From contig NZ_CP075682.1 of NCBI RefSeq assembly GCF_018603435.1, positions 4,340,001 through 4,404,000 of the forward strand: a stretch of DNA of 64,000 bases. The letters are read 5' to 3'. The notes under the pieces were generated by a model. It ran no database searches. It saw only the letters and a list, made by a program, of their open reading frames with translations, and was not told the origin of the DNA. Both the position numbers and the translations under genes were made by a program. Below are positions 8,598 to 16,845 of this stretch, in pieces; position 1 is the first letter of the stretch; every line of letters starts with the position of its first letter. Origin of the DNA: Chryseobacterium sp. ZHDP1. Its GTDB lineage: Bacteria; Bacteroidota; Bacteroidia; Flavobacteriales; Weeksellaceae.

Positions 8598-9047
8598 ATG
8601 AAGAAAGTACTAAAGATAATATTGGCAATAGTGCTGTTTATTTTTATTGCAATTCAATTTTACCAGCCTGCCCTTAATGTAGATAAAGGGCAGGTTTACA
8701 CAACCGATTTTACCCAATTCTATAAAATGCCTGTTCAGATAAAAGCGATGTTTCAAACCTCTTGCTACGATTGCCATAGCAACAATACCAAATACGTTTG
8801 GTACGATTACGTACAGCCCGCAAGAGCATTGGTAGAAAACCACATCAAAAACGCAAAAGAAGATTTGAATTTCAATGAATGGGGTACATACTCAAACAGG
8901 AAACAAGAAAGATTATTAAACTCAATCAAAGAACAAATAGAAACGAAGCAAATGCCCCTGTCCTCATATACATTGATGCATACTGATGCAAAACTGAATG
9001 ACGAGCAAATCAAAACATTAACCGACTGGCTAAAAGAACAGGAATGA
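8598..9047 (+). CDS. Haem-binding domain protein, CxxCH type
   Basis: A 149-residue protein with an N-terminal membrane anchor or signal (residues 4-24) and one CxxCH motif (SCYDCHSNN, about residues 53-59). Motifs following it (YVWYDYVQPARALVENHI, FNEWGTYSNRK, MPLSSYTLMH) match the Bacteroidota haem-binding-domain family (Haem_bd, Pfam by recollection). It would be an anchored monohaem periplasmic cytochrome-like protein. Its location in a copper cassette before the multicopper oxidase suggests electron transfer connected with copper oxidation, which is inferred. Start and end are clear. Confidence 0.78.
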   Translation: MKKVLKIILAIVLFIFIAIQFYQPALNVDKGQVYTTDFTQFYKMPVQIKAMFQTSCYDCHSNNTKYVWYDYVQPARALVENHIKNAKEDLNFNEWGTYSNRKQERLLNSIKEQIETKQMPLSSYTLMHTDAKLNDEQIKTLTDWLKEQE

Positions 9048-9069
9048 GTTTCATTAATAAAATATCAAA

Positions 9070-11340
9070 ATGAATATACCCATAAATAGTAAAATGAGGT
9101 TGCTGCAAGCGGTATTTATACTGCTGTGTTCGCAATCCGTTTTTGCACAAAAAGTAGTGAGATATGAGCTGTATGTAAAAGATACGCTTGTAAACTACGC
9201 AGGAAAAGAAAAAAGGGCTATTGCGGTAAACGGTCAGATACCGATGCCAACGCTCACATTTACAGAGGGCGATACAGCGGAGATTGTAGTGCATAACCAG
9301 TTAAAAGAAAGTACATCGCTGCATTGGCACGGCGTGTTTTTACCCAACAAAGAAGATGGTGTGCCCTGGCTTACGCAAAAGCCTATTGAAGCAGGAGCAA
9401 CATACACCTATCGTTTTCCGATTATCCAACACGGAACGCATTGGTATCATTCCCATTCAGGTTTGCAGGAGCAGATTGGAATGTATGGCAGTTTTGTGAT
9501 GAAAAAGCGTGATGACGATAAAACCTTTAGAAAAGGAATTGATGATTTACCTACCGTACCCATCATTTTAAGCGAATGGACAAACCTAAATCCCGATAAC
9601 ATTAACCGTATGTTGCACAACGCCAATGATTGGGCAGCGATAAAAAAGAACGCTACACAGTCCTATGCGGAAGCCATCAGAGAGGGAAATTTCAAAACCA
9701 AATTGACCAACGAATGGAAACGTATGTTGGCAATGGACGTAAGCGATGTGTATTATGACAAAATATTAATCAACGGAAATCATACTACCGATTTAAAAAC
9801 AGTTGATGGCAAAACACTAAAAGCAGGAGATAAAGTAAGATTAAGAGTATCAAACGGCGGAGCATCATCCTATTTTTGGTTACGATATGCAGGCGGTAAA
9901 ATTACAGTAGTAGCCAATGATGGTAATGATGTAGAGCCAGTAGAGGTAGATAGATTAATCATTGCGGTTTCCGAAACTTATGATATTGTGGTAACAATTC
10001 CTGACGATGGAGTTGCCTACGAGTTTTTAGCCACAACCGAAGACAGAACACAATCGGCAAGCTATTTTGTAGGCAATGGTATCAAACAGTTAATATCGCC
10101 ACTCCCAAGATTGAAATATTTTGAGGGGATGAAGATGATGAACGATATGATGAAGATGAATGGAGATTTGGACGATATGGGTATGAAAATGAGCCTGAAC
10201 CAAATGGATATGAATGTGGTAATGTATCCCGAAATTACTGGAGAGGCTAAACCTAAAGAAGACCATAGCCAACACAATATGAATATGGATAATGAACCCA
10301 ACCGTTACAATGCAAATGCTTTGGGAGAAATAAAAACGCTGAATTATGCAATGTTACAATCTCCTTACAATACGGAACTCCCTAAAGATGCTCCGGTCAA
10401 AGAATTGAAGTTTACCCTTACAGGAAATATGAACCGATATGTATGGAGTATGGATAATAAAATACTTTCTGAAACCGATAAAATACCTGTAAAAAAAGGA
10501 GAAATTTTACGCATCACCATTTACAATAATTCGATGATGCGCCACCCGATGCACCTGCACGGTTTTGATTTCAGGGTAATCAACGGTAAAGGCGAAAAAT
10601 CACCACTTAAAAATGTTTTGGATATAATGCCAATGGAAACAGATACCATCGAATTTTTAGCAAATGAAGAGGGAGATTGGTTTTTCCATTGTCATATACT
10701 TTACCATATGATGTCGGGGATGAACAGGGTATTTGCTGTTGACGATTATCAAAATCCGTATTTGCCCAATAAAAAGCAAGCCTACAATAAATTACAGCGA
10801 GAAAGCAATATGCCGCACTTTATGGCACAGAATGATTTTGCAACCAATGGTAACGATGGCGAAGCAATGTTTCAAAATGCAAGATGGTCTTTGGGTACAG
10901 AATGGCGTTTAGGCTACAACGATATGCACGGCTATGAAGTAGAAACACATTTAGGAAGATACATCGGAAAAATGCAGTGGCTTATGCCCTTTATAGGTTT
11001 TGACTGGCGTTACCGTAAAATGGGAATGGACGAACACGAAACCAATTTATTCGGACAAAAGAATGAAAAAGACACACGAAGAGCCTTTAGCTTAGGGTTT
11101 ATGTACACCTTGCCAATGCTCGTTAATTTTCAGGCAGAAGTTTATCACGATGGAATTGTACGATTGTCGTTGATGCGTGAGGATATTCCGATTTCAAAAA
11201 GATTGAGAGCGGGCTTTATGGTCAATACTGATATGGAATATATGGGAGAGCTTAAGTATATTATCAATAAAAACATTGGTATTCGTACTCACTACGATAG
11301 CGATATGGGTTTTGGTGTAGGGCTTGCGTTGACTTATTAG
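9070..11340 (+). CDS. Multicopper oxidase (CopA/PcoA-like) with C-terminal barrel-like domain
   Basis: A 756-residue exported oxidase. A signal peptide ends about residue 27 (SQSVFAQ). Copper ligand motifs of the three-cupredoxin multicopper oxidases are all present: HWHG near 84, HWYHSHSG near 123, HPMHLHGF near 491, and HCHILYHMMSGM near 539. A Met/His/Asp-rich segment (about 345-410, with repeated MMKMNGD and MDMNV) resembles the Cu-binding loops of PcoA/CueO. The family oxidises Cu+ to the less toxic Cu2+ in the periplasm. Residues about 590-756 are not oxidase: they are rich in alternating aromatic/polar beta strands and end in LTY, resembling a CopB/PcoB-type outer-membrane domain. This fusion is discussed in the findings. 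It is the last gene of the copper run. Confidence 0.9.
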   Translation: MNIPINSKMRLLQAVFILLCSQSVFAQKVVRYELYVKDTLVNYAGKEKRAIAVNGQIPMPTLTFTEGDTAEIVVHNQLKESTSLHWHGVFLPNKEDGVPWLTQKPIEAGATYTYRFPIIQHGTHWYHSHSGLQEQIGMYGSFVMKKRDDDKTFRKGIDDLPTVPIILSEWTNLNPDNINRMLHNANDWAAIKKNATQSYAEAIREGNFKTKLTNEWKRMLAMDVSDVYYDKILINGNHTTDLKTVDGKTLKAGDKVRLRVSNGGASSYFWLRYAGGKITVVANDGNDVEPVEVDRLIIAVSETYDIVVTIPDDGVAYEFLATTEDRTQSASYFVGNGIKQLISPLPRLKYFEGMKMMNDMMKMNGDLDDMGMKMSLNQMDMNVVMYPEITGEAKPKEDHSQHNMNMDNEPNRYNANALGEIKTLNYAMLQSPYNTELPKDAPVKELKFTLTGNMNRYVWSMDNKILSETDKIPVKKGEILRITIYNNSMMRHPMHLHGFDFRVINGKGEKSPLKNVLDIMPMETDTIEFLANEEGDWFFHCHILYHMMSGMNRVFAVDDYQNPYLPNKKQAYNKLQRESNMPHFMAQNDFATNGNDGEAMFQNARWSLGTEWRLGYNDMHGYEVETHLGRYIGKMQWLMPFIGFDWRYRKMGMDEHETNLFGQKNEKDTRRAFSLGFMYTLPMLVNFQAEVYHDGIVRLSLMREDIPISKRLRAGFMVNTDMEYMGELKYIINKNIGIRTHYDSDMGFGVGLALTY

Positions 11341-11352
11341 ACCTTATAAACT

Positions 11353-11378
11353 AACCCCTCCGAAATTTCAGAGGGGTT
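11353..11378. terminator. Bidirectional rho-independent terminator
   Basis: The stem arms AACCCCTC (11353-11360) and GAGGGGTT (11371-11378) are perfectly complementary, with a 10-nt loop that is itself partly self-complementary (GAAATTTC). A T-rich run follows on the plus strand. It separates the multicopper oxidase gene from the convergent ORF6N gene and can serve both. Confidence 0.85.
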
Positions 11379-11384
11379 TTATTT

Positions 11385-12263
11385 TCACTTGTTTAAAATT
11401 TGAAGCATCCTACCGATTTCAATATCCATTCTCGAAAAGGCAAACCATTTTTTGCCCAGGTCTTTCAGTGATGCTCCGATATGGTACAGTTCCGTACTGT
11501 CAATAATCAAAAATCGGTCGTGTGCATCGGAGAAAATCTCTACTTCGATAGACGGATATTGACTATTGTAGCGTTGCAGGTCTAACCGTAACTGATTGCT
11601 GATGCTTTTTGTGTAGATAGTAGCGGTTACATTGGTATTGCGTTTTCCCAATAAGGTCAGCACCGTATCGTCCACATAATTATCAAGCAGGGTAATGGAG
11701 CTTTTGGCACTTCGGATAATATCGGAAACAAAGGTATAGGCATCAAATACCTGCCCATTGTAGAAAATACCTTTTTCGGCGTGGAGCTTGTCGCTTTCAA
11801 GAGCCTTAAATATTTCCTCAAATTTTTGGTCGGCTTGTAATTGTTTCAGTTCTATATTGTCCAAACGATGGAACAGCGAAGCATTGCTGATGAGCATTTT
11901 TCGCATTTCTACAAAGGCTTCCATAATTTCAACACTGACTTTAACCGCTATATCTGAGCGGAGTATGGCAGAAGCCATTGCGACCCCTTGTTCAGTAAAA
12001 ACATAGGGCAAATACCGTCTTCCACCGTAGCTTAAACTTGAGGTTCCAATTTGGAACCTCAAGTTTTCAACTTCCTCTTCGGTCAGTTGAAAGCAAAAAG
12101 AAACGGGAAACCTTTCAATATTTCTTTTTACGGCTTTGTTGAGGTTTTTTGTTTCCACTTGATATAAGGAAGCGAGGTCGCTATCCAGCATCACTTGCCT
12201 TCCACGTATGGAATAAATCAGATTTCTGATTTCCTTTGTGCTAATGGTAGGCTTATTTTCCAT
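11385..12263 (-). CDS. ORF6N-domain protein with C-terminal phospholipase D-like domain
   Basis: A 292-residue protein. Residues 1-120 match the ORF6N (phage antirepressor/KilA-N related) DNA-binding pattern: IRNLIYSIRGRQVMLDSDLASLYQVETKNLNKAVKRN and YVFTEQGVAMASAIL. Residues about 165-290 resemble a phospholipase D-like fold: HDRFLIID stands in for HxKxxxxD (Arg for Lys) with IGASLKDLGKKW beyond it. Its ATG (12261-12263) overlaps the topB stop by one base (TAATG), so it is translationally coupled to topB. There is no equivalent in module B. It may be a regulator or nuclease-like accessory; the function is unknown. Confidence 0.75.
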   Translation of the reverse strand: MENKPTISTKEIRNLIYSIRGRQVMLDSDLASLYQVETKNLNKAVKRNIERFPVSFCFQLTEEEVENLRFQIGTSSLSYGGRRYLPYVFTEQGVAMASAILRSDIAVKVSVEIMEAFVEMRKMLISNASLFHRLDNIELKQLQADQKFEEIFKALESDKLHAEKGIFYNGQVFDAYTFVSDIIRSAKSSITLLDNYVDDTVLTLLGKRNTNVTATIYTKSISNQLRLDLQRYNSQYPSIEVEIFSDAHDRFLIIDSTELYHIGASLKDLGKKWFAFSRMDIEIGRMLQILNK

Positions 12264-14347
12264 TACTTTTTGTAGCTTTTATTTTTGGCAAACTCAAAAG
12301 AGGTTTTGCAATCCTCATTCAACACGATATAAGCATCGAATTTCTTTCCGGCTTTGCTTTTCATTCCTTTGATAAGTGAAGTTTTCTTTTTATTGACAAG
12401 GTTTTCAATATCGGCTAAGCCGATTTGTACGCCACACACATTGCGGAACTGTACCCAATTACAAACTTCATCAGGACACTTCACTATTTTATCACGGATA
12501 ATGAGTTGCTGGCTTTTGCATTTCGGGCAAACCAATTTAGGCAGGTTGTTTTGGGCAATGGAAGCTTGTAACAATTCATTGGTAATAGATGAGGCGTAAG
12601 TTTCCATTTCTTTTTGAAATGCCTCTGCATCTGTTTCGTTATTTTCGATTTTTTGCAAAGCCAATTCCCATTCGGCGGTCATTGCCACATCCGCAATTTT
12701 ACGGTCTTTGACCAATTCGTACACCTGCAATCCTTTTTCGGTAGGGATTAAGGATTTCTTTTCCCGTTGGATATAATTGCGGGTAAACAAGGTTTCAATT
12801 ATTGCGGCTCTTGTAGCCGGAGTGCCAATACCGATATTTTGCAAGGCTTTCCGTTCGTCTTCATTTTCGATTTCCTTTCCTGCACTTTCCATAGCCGACA
12901 AAAGCCCTGCTTCGGTATATAATACAGGCGGTTTCGTTTTCTTTTCCAAAACGGAGGCTTCTTTTATTTTAAGTTCATCGCCTTTTTTTATTTCGGGCAA
13001 ATCCTGTACAGGTTCGGTATCATCATCGGAGAAACTGCCTTTGATGGAACGCCAGCCTGCTTCGATAACCTTACAACCCTTTACTGTAAAATCATAATGC
13101 AACGCTTGTAAACCTACATCGGTTATCTCTTTGATGCAGGCTTGTGAAAGGGCTTCGAGCAATCGAAAGGCAATCATATCATAAACGGAGTTTTCCTTTG
13201 CGTTCAGGGCTGATGGGATTTTATCAGTAATCAATAATCCGTGGTGGTCGGTAACACGCAAATCGTTTACAATACGTTTATTGAACCGTCCCCATTTCAA
13301 TTTCCCTACGGCTTGCTTGCAGGTTTCGCTGTCCTGCAAAGCCCTTACGAGGTTGGGGATTTCTGCCCACACATCTTCAGGAATGTACTTGCTTCCGGTG
13401 CGTGGGTATGTGATAAACTTCTTTTCGTAAAGGCTTTGGGCAATATTGAGCGTTTCTTCCGCAGAAAGGTTCAGCTTTTTGTTGGCTTCTTTTTGCAAGC
13501 CAGTAAGGTCGAACAATAGAGGCGGTTGCTCTATAATGCTTTTGGTTTCCACCGATGTAACCGTTGCCGTTTTACTTCGCTGAACGGATTTCAGCGTATC
13601 ATCGGCAAGTTTTTGGTCTTCCCATTTGGTTTTGGAAATGCTTTTAAAATCTATCAGTTCTTTGTTGTGCGATAACTGTATCTGCCAGTATTTCTTTACC
13701 GAGAAATTTTTATTTTCCAAATAGCGTTTGCATATCAAAACCAGTGTAGGCGTTTGCACTCTTCCGAGCGAATAAATGCCATTTCCTGCGGCTATGCTCA
13801 ACGCCTGTGTAGCATTGATGCCCACGAGCCAATCGGCACGGCTTCTGCCTTGTGCCGCCTGATACAATCCATCAAATTCTTTTCCGTCTTTGAGATTATC
13901 AAACCCCTGCTTAATGGCTTTTTCGGTAAGCGAACTAATCCAAAGCCGCTCAAAAGGCTTGTTGCATTTTAGGTATTCATAAATGTACCTGAAAATGAGT
14001 TCGCCCTCACGTCCTGCATCGGTGGCTACAATGATGCTTTTACTACGGTTAAAAAGCTGTTCGATGACTTTCAGTTGCTTTAATGCACCCGTATCCGCTG
14101 TATAACCTTTGTCTTTTTTGACCTTTCGGACGGTCAGCAAAAACGGGTTTGGGAGTATTGGCAAAGCTGTTTTGTCAAACCCCGAAATGCCGTAATCTTC
14201 GGGCATTCCCAATCCGATTAAATGACCGAATGCCCACGTAACAAAATAGCCGTTACCTGTCAAGTAGCCGTCCTTTTTATCGGATGCTCCCACAAGTCCG
14301 GCTATTTCCCTTGCTACGCTTGGTTTTTCTGCAATTATTGTTTTCAT
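12263..14347 (-). CDS. topB: DNA topoisomerase III-like type IA topoisomerase (CTnDOT Exc-like), module A
   Basis: A 694-residue type IA topoisomerase. Visible parts: Toprim domain (IIAEKPSVAREIAGLVG and ATDAGREGELIFRYIYEYL), a strand-passage region with the active-site tyrosine in KKFITYPRTGSKYIPEDV (about residue 315), TRAAIIETLF, and a C-terminal four-Cys zinc element (CPKCKS, KCPDEVCNW). In CTnDOT the equivalent gene, exc, is the last gene of the RteC-activated excision operon, and that order is repeated here. Three base pairs separate it from the DUF3945 gene. The homologue at 24069-26153 has the same length. Enzyme family is certain; the exact role in excision is not. Confidence 0.92.
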   Translation of the reverse strand: MKTIIAEKPSVAREIAGLVGASDKKDGYLTGNGYFVTWAFGHLIGLGMPEDYGISGFDKTALPILPNPFLLTVRKVKKDKGYTADTGALKQLKVIEQLFNRSKSIIVATDAGREGELIFRYIYEYLKCNKPFERLWISSLTEKAIKQGFDNLKDGKEFDGLYQAAQGRSRADWLVGINATQALSIAAGNGIYSLGRVQTPTLVLICKRYLENKNFSVKKYWQIQLSHNKELIDFKSISKTKWEDQKLADDTLKSVQRSKTATVTSVETKSIIEQPPLLFDLTGLQKEANKKLNLSAEETLNIAQSLYEKKFITYPRTGSKYIPEDVWAEIPNLVRALQDSETCKQAVGKLKWGRFNKRIVNDLRVTDHHGLLITDKIPSALNAKENSVYDMIAFRLLEALSQACIKEITDVGLQALHYDFTVKGCKVIEAGWRSIKGSFSDDDTEPVQDLPEIKKGDELKIKEASVLEKKTKPPVLYTEAGLLSAMESAGKEIENEDERKALQNIGIGTPATRAAIIETLFTRNYIQREKKSLIPTEKGLQVYELVKDRKIADVAMTAEWELALQKIENNETDAEAFQKEMETYASSITNELLQASIAQNNLPKLVCPKCKSQQLIIRDKIVKCPDEVCNWVQFRNVCGVQIGLADIENLVNKKKTSLIKGMKSKAGKKFDAYIVLNEDCKTSFEFAKNKSYKK

Positions 14348-14350
14348 ATT

Positions 14351-15826
14351 TTACATTTTTCTGCCTTTGGATTTTGCAGGAGCTTGTGGCTTTTCCTGTT
14401 GCTCCTGCTGTTGTTTGTTTTTCGGTCTTTGTTGCCCCGACCTCAAAGGCTCATTGATATTTTTGGTCGCTTCGTTGGTCTTGCCCTCCGAATTGACGGC
14501 AGTTTGCGTTTTATGAGCTTCGGCAGGTTTTGCCTGTGCTTTAACTTGGCTTGGAAATTGGAAGTTCGTTTTTCCTGTTTCTGCATTGAAAGTGATATAA
14601 CCCTGATACGGTTGCCCTTTTTTATCCCTCAATCCGTCAATATAGACGGTTTGCCCGGCTTTGAAATCCTTGTGCTGCTCATCGGTCAGTTCTTTGCCCC
14701 TAAATGTTTTTGGAGCTTCCTGCGGTTGGGTTTGCTGATTACTTTGTCCGTTGTTTTGAGTTTGCCCATTGCTTTGGGTCTGCCTGTTGGAGTTATTGCG
14801 GTCAAACAGGAACTCAACATAACGCTTGTCTGCATTGAACTGTACCGTTGCCGAAAACTCCGTTCCTTTGGTGGAAATCATACCCTCTAACTTTAGCGGT
14901 TTACCCTCCATTAAAGTTTGCTTTTGCTCATCGTTCAGTTTCACGCCTTTAATTTCATCGGGAATTTTTATGAAATCCGTCCGCAACGCAATTACATCAT
15001 TTGTTAGCCTGTCTATACTGATAATCGACGGCATCAGTTCGCCCGTTTTGGTATTGGTCAGGTTAACTACACGCCCCATATTACCTGTTTCGAGCAGGTT
15101 TTTCTTGTCTTCATCCGTAAACTTGTGTCCGAAAAATTCAAAATGCAGGTTGGGTTCTTTTTTGATGCCGTGTATTCCTACTACAACTTTTCCGTCTTCG
15201 GCTTGCTGTAAAGACAGGCGGGCATCCGTGCGGAGAATAGTACCGCCGAGGTTAACGCCAATCGGTAAGAGTTCATTAGTTTTATAACCTTTCAATAAAG
15301 GTTCAAGCAGGTTTCTCTTTTCAAGATATTCCTTACTTAATCCGAGATTGTTCATAGTGTCCCAATCAATCTGCTCCGGTTTGTAGCGGTGCTCGCTGGC
15401 TTCCGGTGTTGTTTGTGTTGTTGCCATATTATTTTGATTTTCTTGTTTTTTATCCTGTTGCGGTTCTGTTTTTACTTCGTGTTCTTTCATCACTTTTTCA
15501 CCTTCGGGAGTGGGCTTATCAACTTGCTTTTGCATTTCCTGTGCTTTTTCAACCGCAATAGGTGCAGGCACTTTGAAGAATGAAAAATTGGTAGGGTTCT
15601 TTAACTGGCTGAAAAAATTAGAGAAGAAGTTGGAAAAAAAATCACCGCTTTTATCCACACACATAAACTGGTTTTGGTTTTTCTTAGTGGGGTCAACGGT
15701 TTCCATTTTCCCGTTCTCGTCAATACTCTTTACGGCTTGGATTTTCATTTTTTCTTTATCCAGCACTAATAATATGTCCGATAATTGTTCGGGCATTTCC
15801 TGCTTATTTGTTGTTTCTTCGCTCAT
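14351..15826 (-). CDS. DUF3945/DUF4099-type protein, module A (orf3-like)
   Basis: A 491-residue protein. Residues 1-110 carry LSDILLVLDKEKMKIQAVKSID and a Phe-rich element (FFSNFFSNFFSQL). A central domain runs from about 145 to 320. Two copies of a short DUF3945 repeat follow (KLNDEQKQTLMEGKPLKLEGM... and ELTDEQHKDFKAGQTVYIDGL...). Between them is a Gln/Asn-rich linker and the tail is Lys/Gln-rich. It corresponds to orf3 of the CTnDOT excision operon. The homologue is 22678-24063, which has the same domain order but only 461 residues. Function is unknown; a DNA- or topoisomerase-associated role is inferred from the invariable pairing with topB. Cytoplasmic: no signal or TM segment is seen. 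Confidence 0.82.
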   Translation of the reverse strand: MSEETTNKQEMPEQLSDILLVLDKEKMKIQAVKSIDENGKMETVDPTKKNQNQFMCVDKSGDFFSNFFSNFFSQLKNPTNFSFFKVPAPIAVEKAQEMQKQVDKPTPEGEKVMKEHEVKTEPQQDKKQENQNNMATTQTTPEASEHRYKPEQIDWDTMNNLGLSKEYLEKRNLLEPLLKGYKTNELLPIGVNLGGTILRTDARLSLQQAEDGKVVVGIHGIKKEPNLHFEFFGHKFTDEDKKNLLETGNMGRVVNLTNTKTGELMPSIISIDRLTNDVIALRTDFIKIPDEIKGVKLNDEQKQTLMEGKPLKLEGMISTKGTEFSATVQFNADKRYVEFLFDRNNSNRQTQSNGQTQNNGQSNQQTQPQEAPKTFRGKELTDEQHKDFKAGQTVYIDGLRDKKGQPYQGYITFNAETGKTNFQFPSQVKAQAKPAEAHKTQTAVNSEGKTNEATKNINEPLRSGQQRPKNKQQQEQQEKPQAPAKSKGRKM

Positions 15827-15924
15827 AATCTGAAAAATTTAAAGTTTACCGCCGAATGTAAATTAAGCGTTGGCTGTATTGCCCAATGTGGCACTCAAAG
15901 GCAGTCTTTGTCTTTCATTGGCGT

Positions 15925-16215
15925 TCATTTTGAGGGTGGATTAAAACTCTCTCTAATGAACTGATGTACATCGGATAGCTTGTAATACAATTTTCCGCTT
16001 ATGGTATAATAGGGCAGCTTACCGATGGAGCGATACCGTTGCAGGGAGCGGTTGCTGATTTTAAGCATTTGAAGCAAATCCTGATTATCCAGCAATTCCT
16101 CGCCGTCTATGCTGTTGCGTTTCTTTTGCAGTTCATCTATATTGTCGCCCAGCATATCCAAGCGACCCATTAAGCGTTCCATCCACGCCAAAAATTCCAT
16201 TCTGTCAATATTCAT
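15925..16215 (-). CDS. Excisionase-like HTH protein, module A (second HTH gene, Xis2d-like)
   Basis: A 96-residue protein. After an N-terminal helix (MNIDRMEFLAWMERLMGRLD) comes a MerR/excisionase-type winged HTH: LLDNQDLLQMLKISNRSLQRYRSIGKLPYYTISGKLYYKLSDVHQFIRE. It is plainly orthologous to the 99-residue protein at 22307-22606. It matches the position of the small HTH genes (xis2c, xis2d) in the CTnDOT excision operon. It would bind DNA near the ICE end and assist integrase-driven excision, or regulate the operon. It is separated from the next HTH gene by 26 bp. Confidence 0.8.
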   Translation of the reverse strand: MNIDRMEFLAWMERLMGRLDMLGDNIDELQKKRNSIDGEELLDNQDLLQMLKISNRSLQRYRSIGKLPYYTISGKLYYKLSDVHQFIRESFNPPSK

Positions 16216-16241
16216 AGGGATATACTTTTAAGGGTTCATAC

Positions 16242-16595
16242 CTATTTTTTATCTGTCTTTAGCTTTCTGCCTTTTTCGATATAGCTTTTGCCTTTTGCCA
16301 TAAGCTCCTGCACAAATTCATCACTGCTCTGTACGGCATTGGCATTGAGCATATCCTTAATTGCTCCTATGGTGTAGAAATACTGACCGTAGATTTTTGA
16401 ATAAGCAATCTCTCCTTTGGTGCGCATACGCCATAAGGTCTTTTCGCTGATGTGCAGGTATTGGCATACCTCGTGGTTATTGAGCCACAGGTCATCATAG
16501 CTTGTATCATCCAATCTTTTCAGGTAGTCGGCAATGGCATTAATACGGCTGTTTAGCTGTTGCCACGCTTCTTCTTCAATGGTTATTATTTTCAT
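16242..16595 (-). CDS. Excisionase-like HTH protein, module A (first HTH gene, Xis2c-like)
   Basis: A 117-residue protein if started at the ATG at 16595 (MKIITIEEEAWQQL); an in-frame ATG 60 bp upstream is less likely because its extension looks non-coding. The core is a winged HTH: DDLWLNNHEVCQYLHISEKTLWRMRTKGEIAYSKIYGQYFYTIGAIKDML. The basic C-terminus is GKSYIEKGRKLKTDKK. It is the first gene of the operon that continues into 15925-16215, DUF3945 and topB, as in CTnDOT xis2c-xis2d-orf3-exc. No orthologue is present in module B. Confidence 0.78.
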   Translation of the reverse strand: MKIITIEEEAWQQLNSRINAIADYLKRLDDTSYDDLWLNNHEVCQYLHISEKTLWRMRTKGEIAYSKIYGQYFYTIGAIKDMLNANAVQSSDEFVQELMAKGKSYIEKGRKLKTDKK

Positions 16596-16650
16596 TGCAC
16601 AGTTTTTAAAGTTCACTATGCAAAATTGGTAAGGGTGGCAGTGTTTGTCT

Positions 16651-16779
16651 GCCAATGCTTGCCAATTGGTTTGTCAGTTTTTTGAAAGTTTTTACAATTA
16701 GGGGAACCTCTTGTTTAGTAAGAGTTTTGGGGCATTGAGGATATTTTATAATAGAGTTTTGCCAACATTTGCCAATTGG
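16651..16779. repeat. GCCAA-type direct repeats upstream of the module A xis-like operon
   Basis: A 19-bp element GCCAATGCTTGCCAATTGG (16651-16669) recurs as GCCAACATTTGCCAATTGG (16761-16779), 110 bp apart. Each contains two GCCAA half-sites 10 bp apart, one helical turn. They lie between rteC and the xis-like start at 16595, so they are candidate RteC or HTH-protein operators. No experimental site was compared. Confidence 0.4.
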
Positions 16780-16797
16780 CAGATATGGGTAAAGAAA

Positions 16798-16824
16798 AAA
16801 GCAGTACGTTTTAGGTACTGCTTT
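16798..16824 (-). terminator. Rho-independent terminator of rteC, module A
   Basis: Arms AAAGCAGTAC (16798-16807) and GTACTGCTTT (16815-16824) form a perfect 10-bp stem with a 7-nt loop. On the minus strand it is followed by a T-rich stretch. It lies 22 bp beyond the rteC stop. Confidence 0.85.
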
Positions 16825-16845
16825 AAATTTATTGTGTTGATATGG

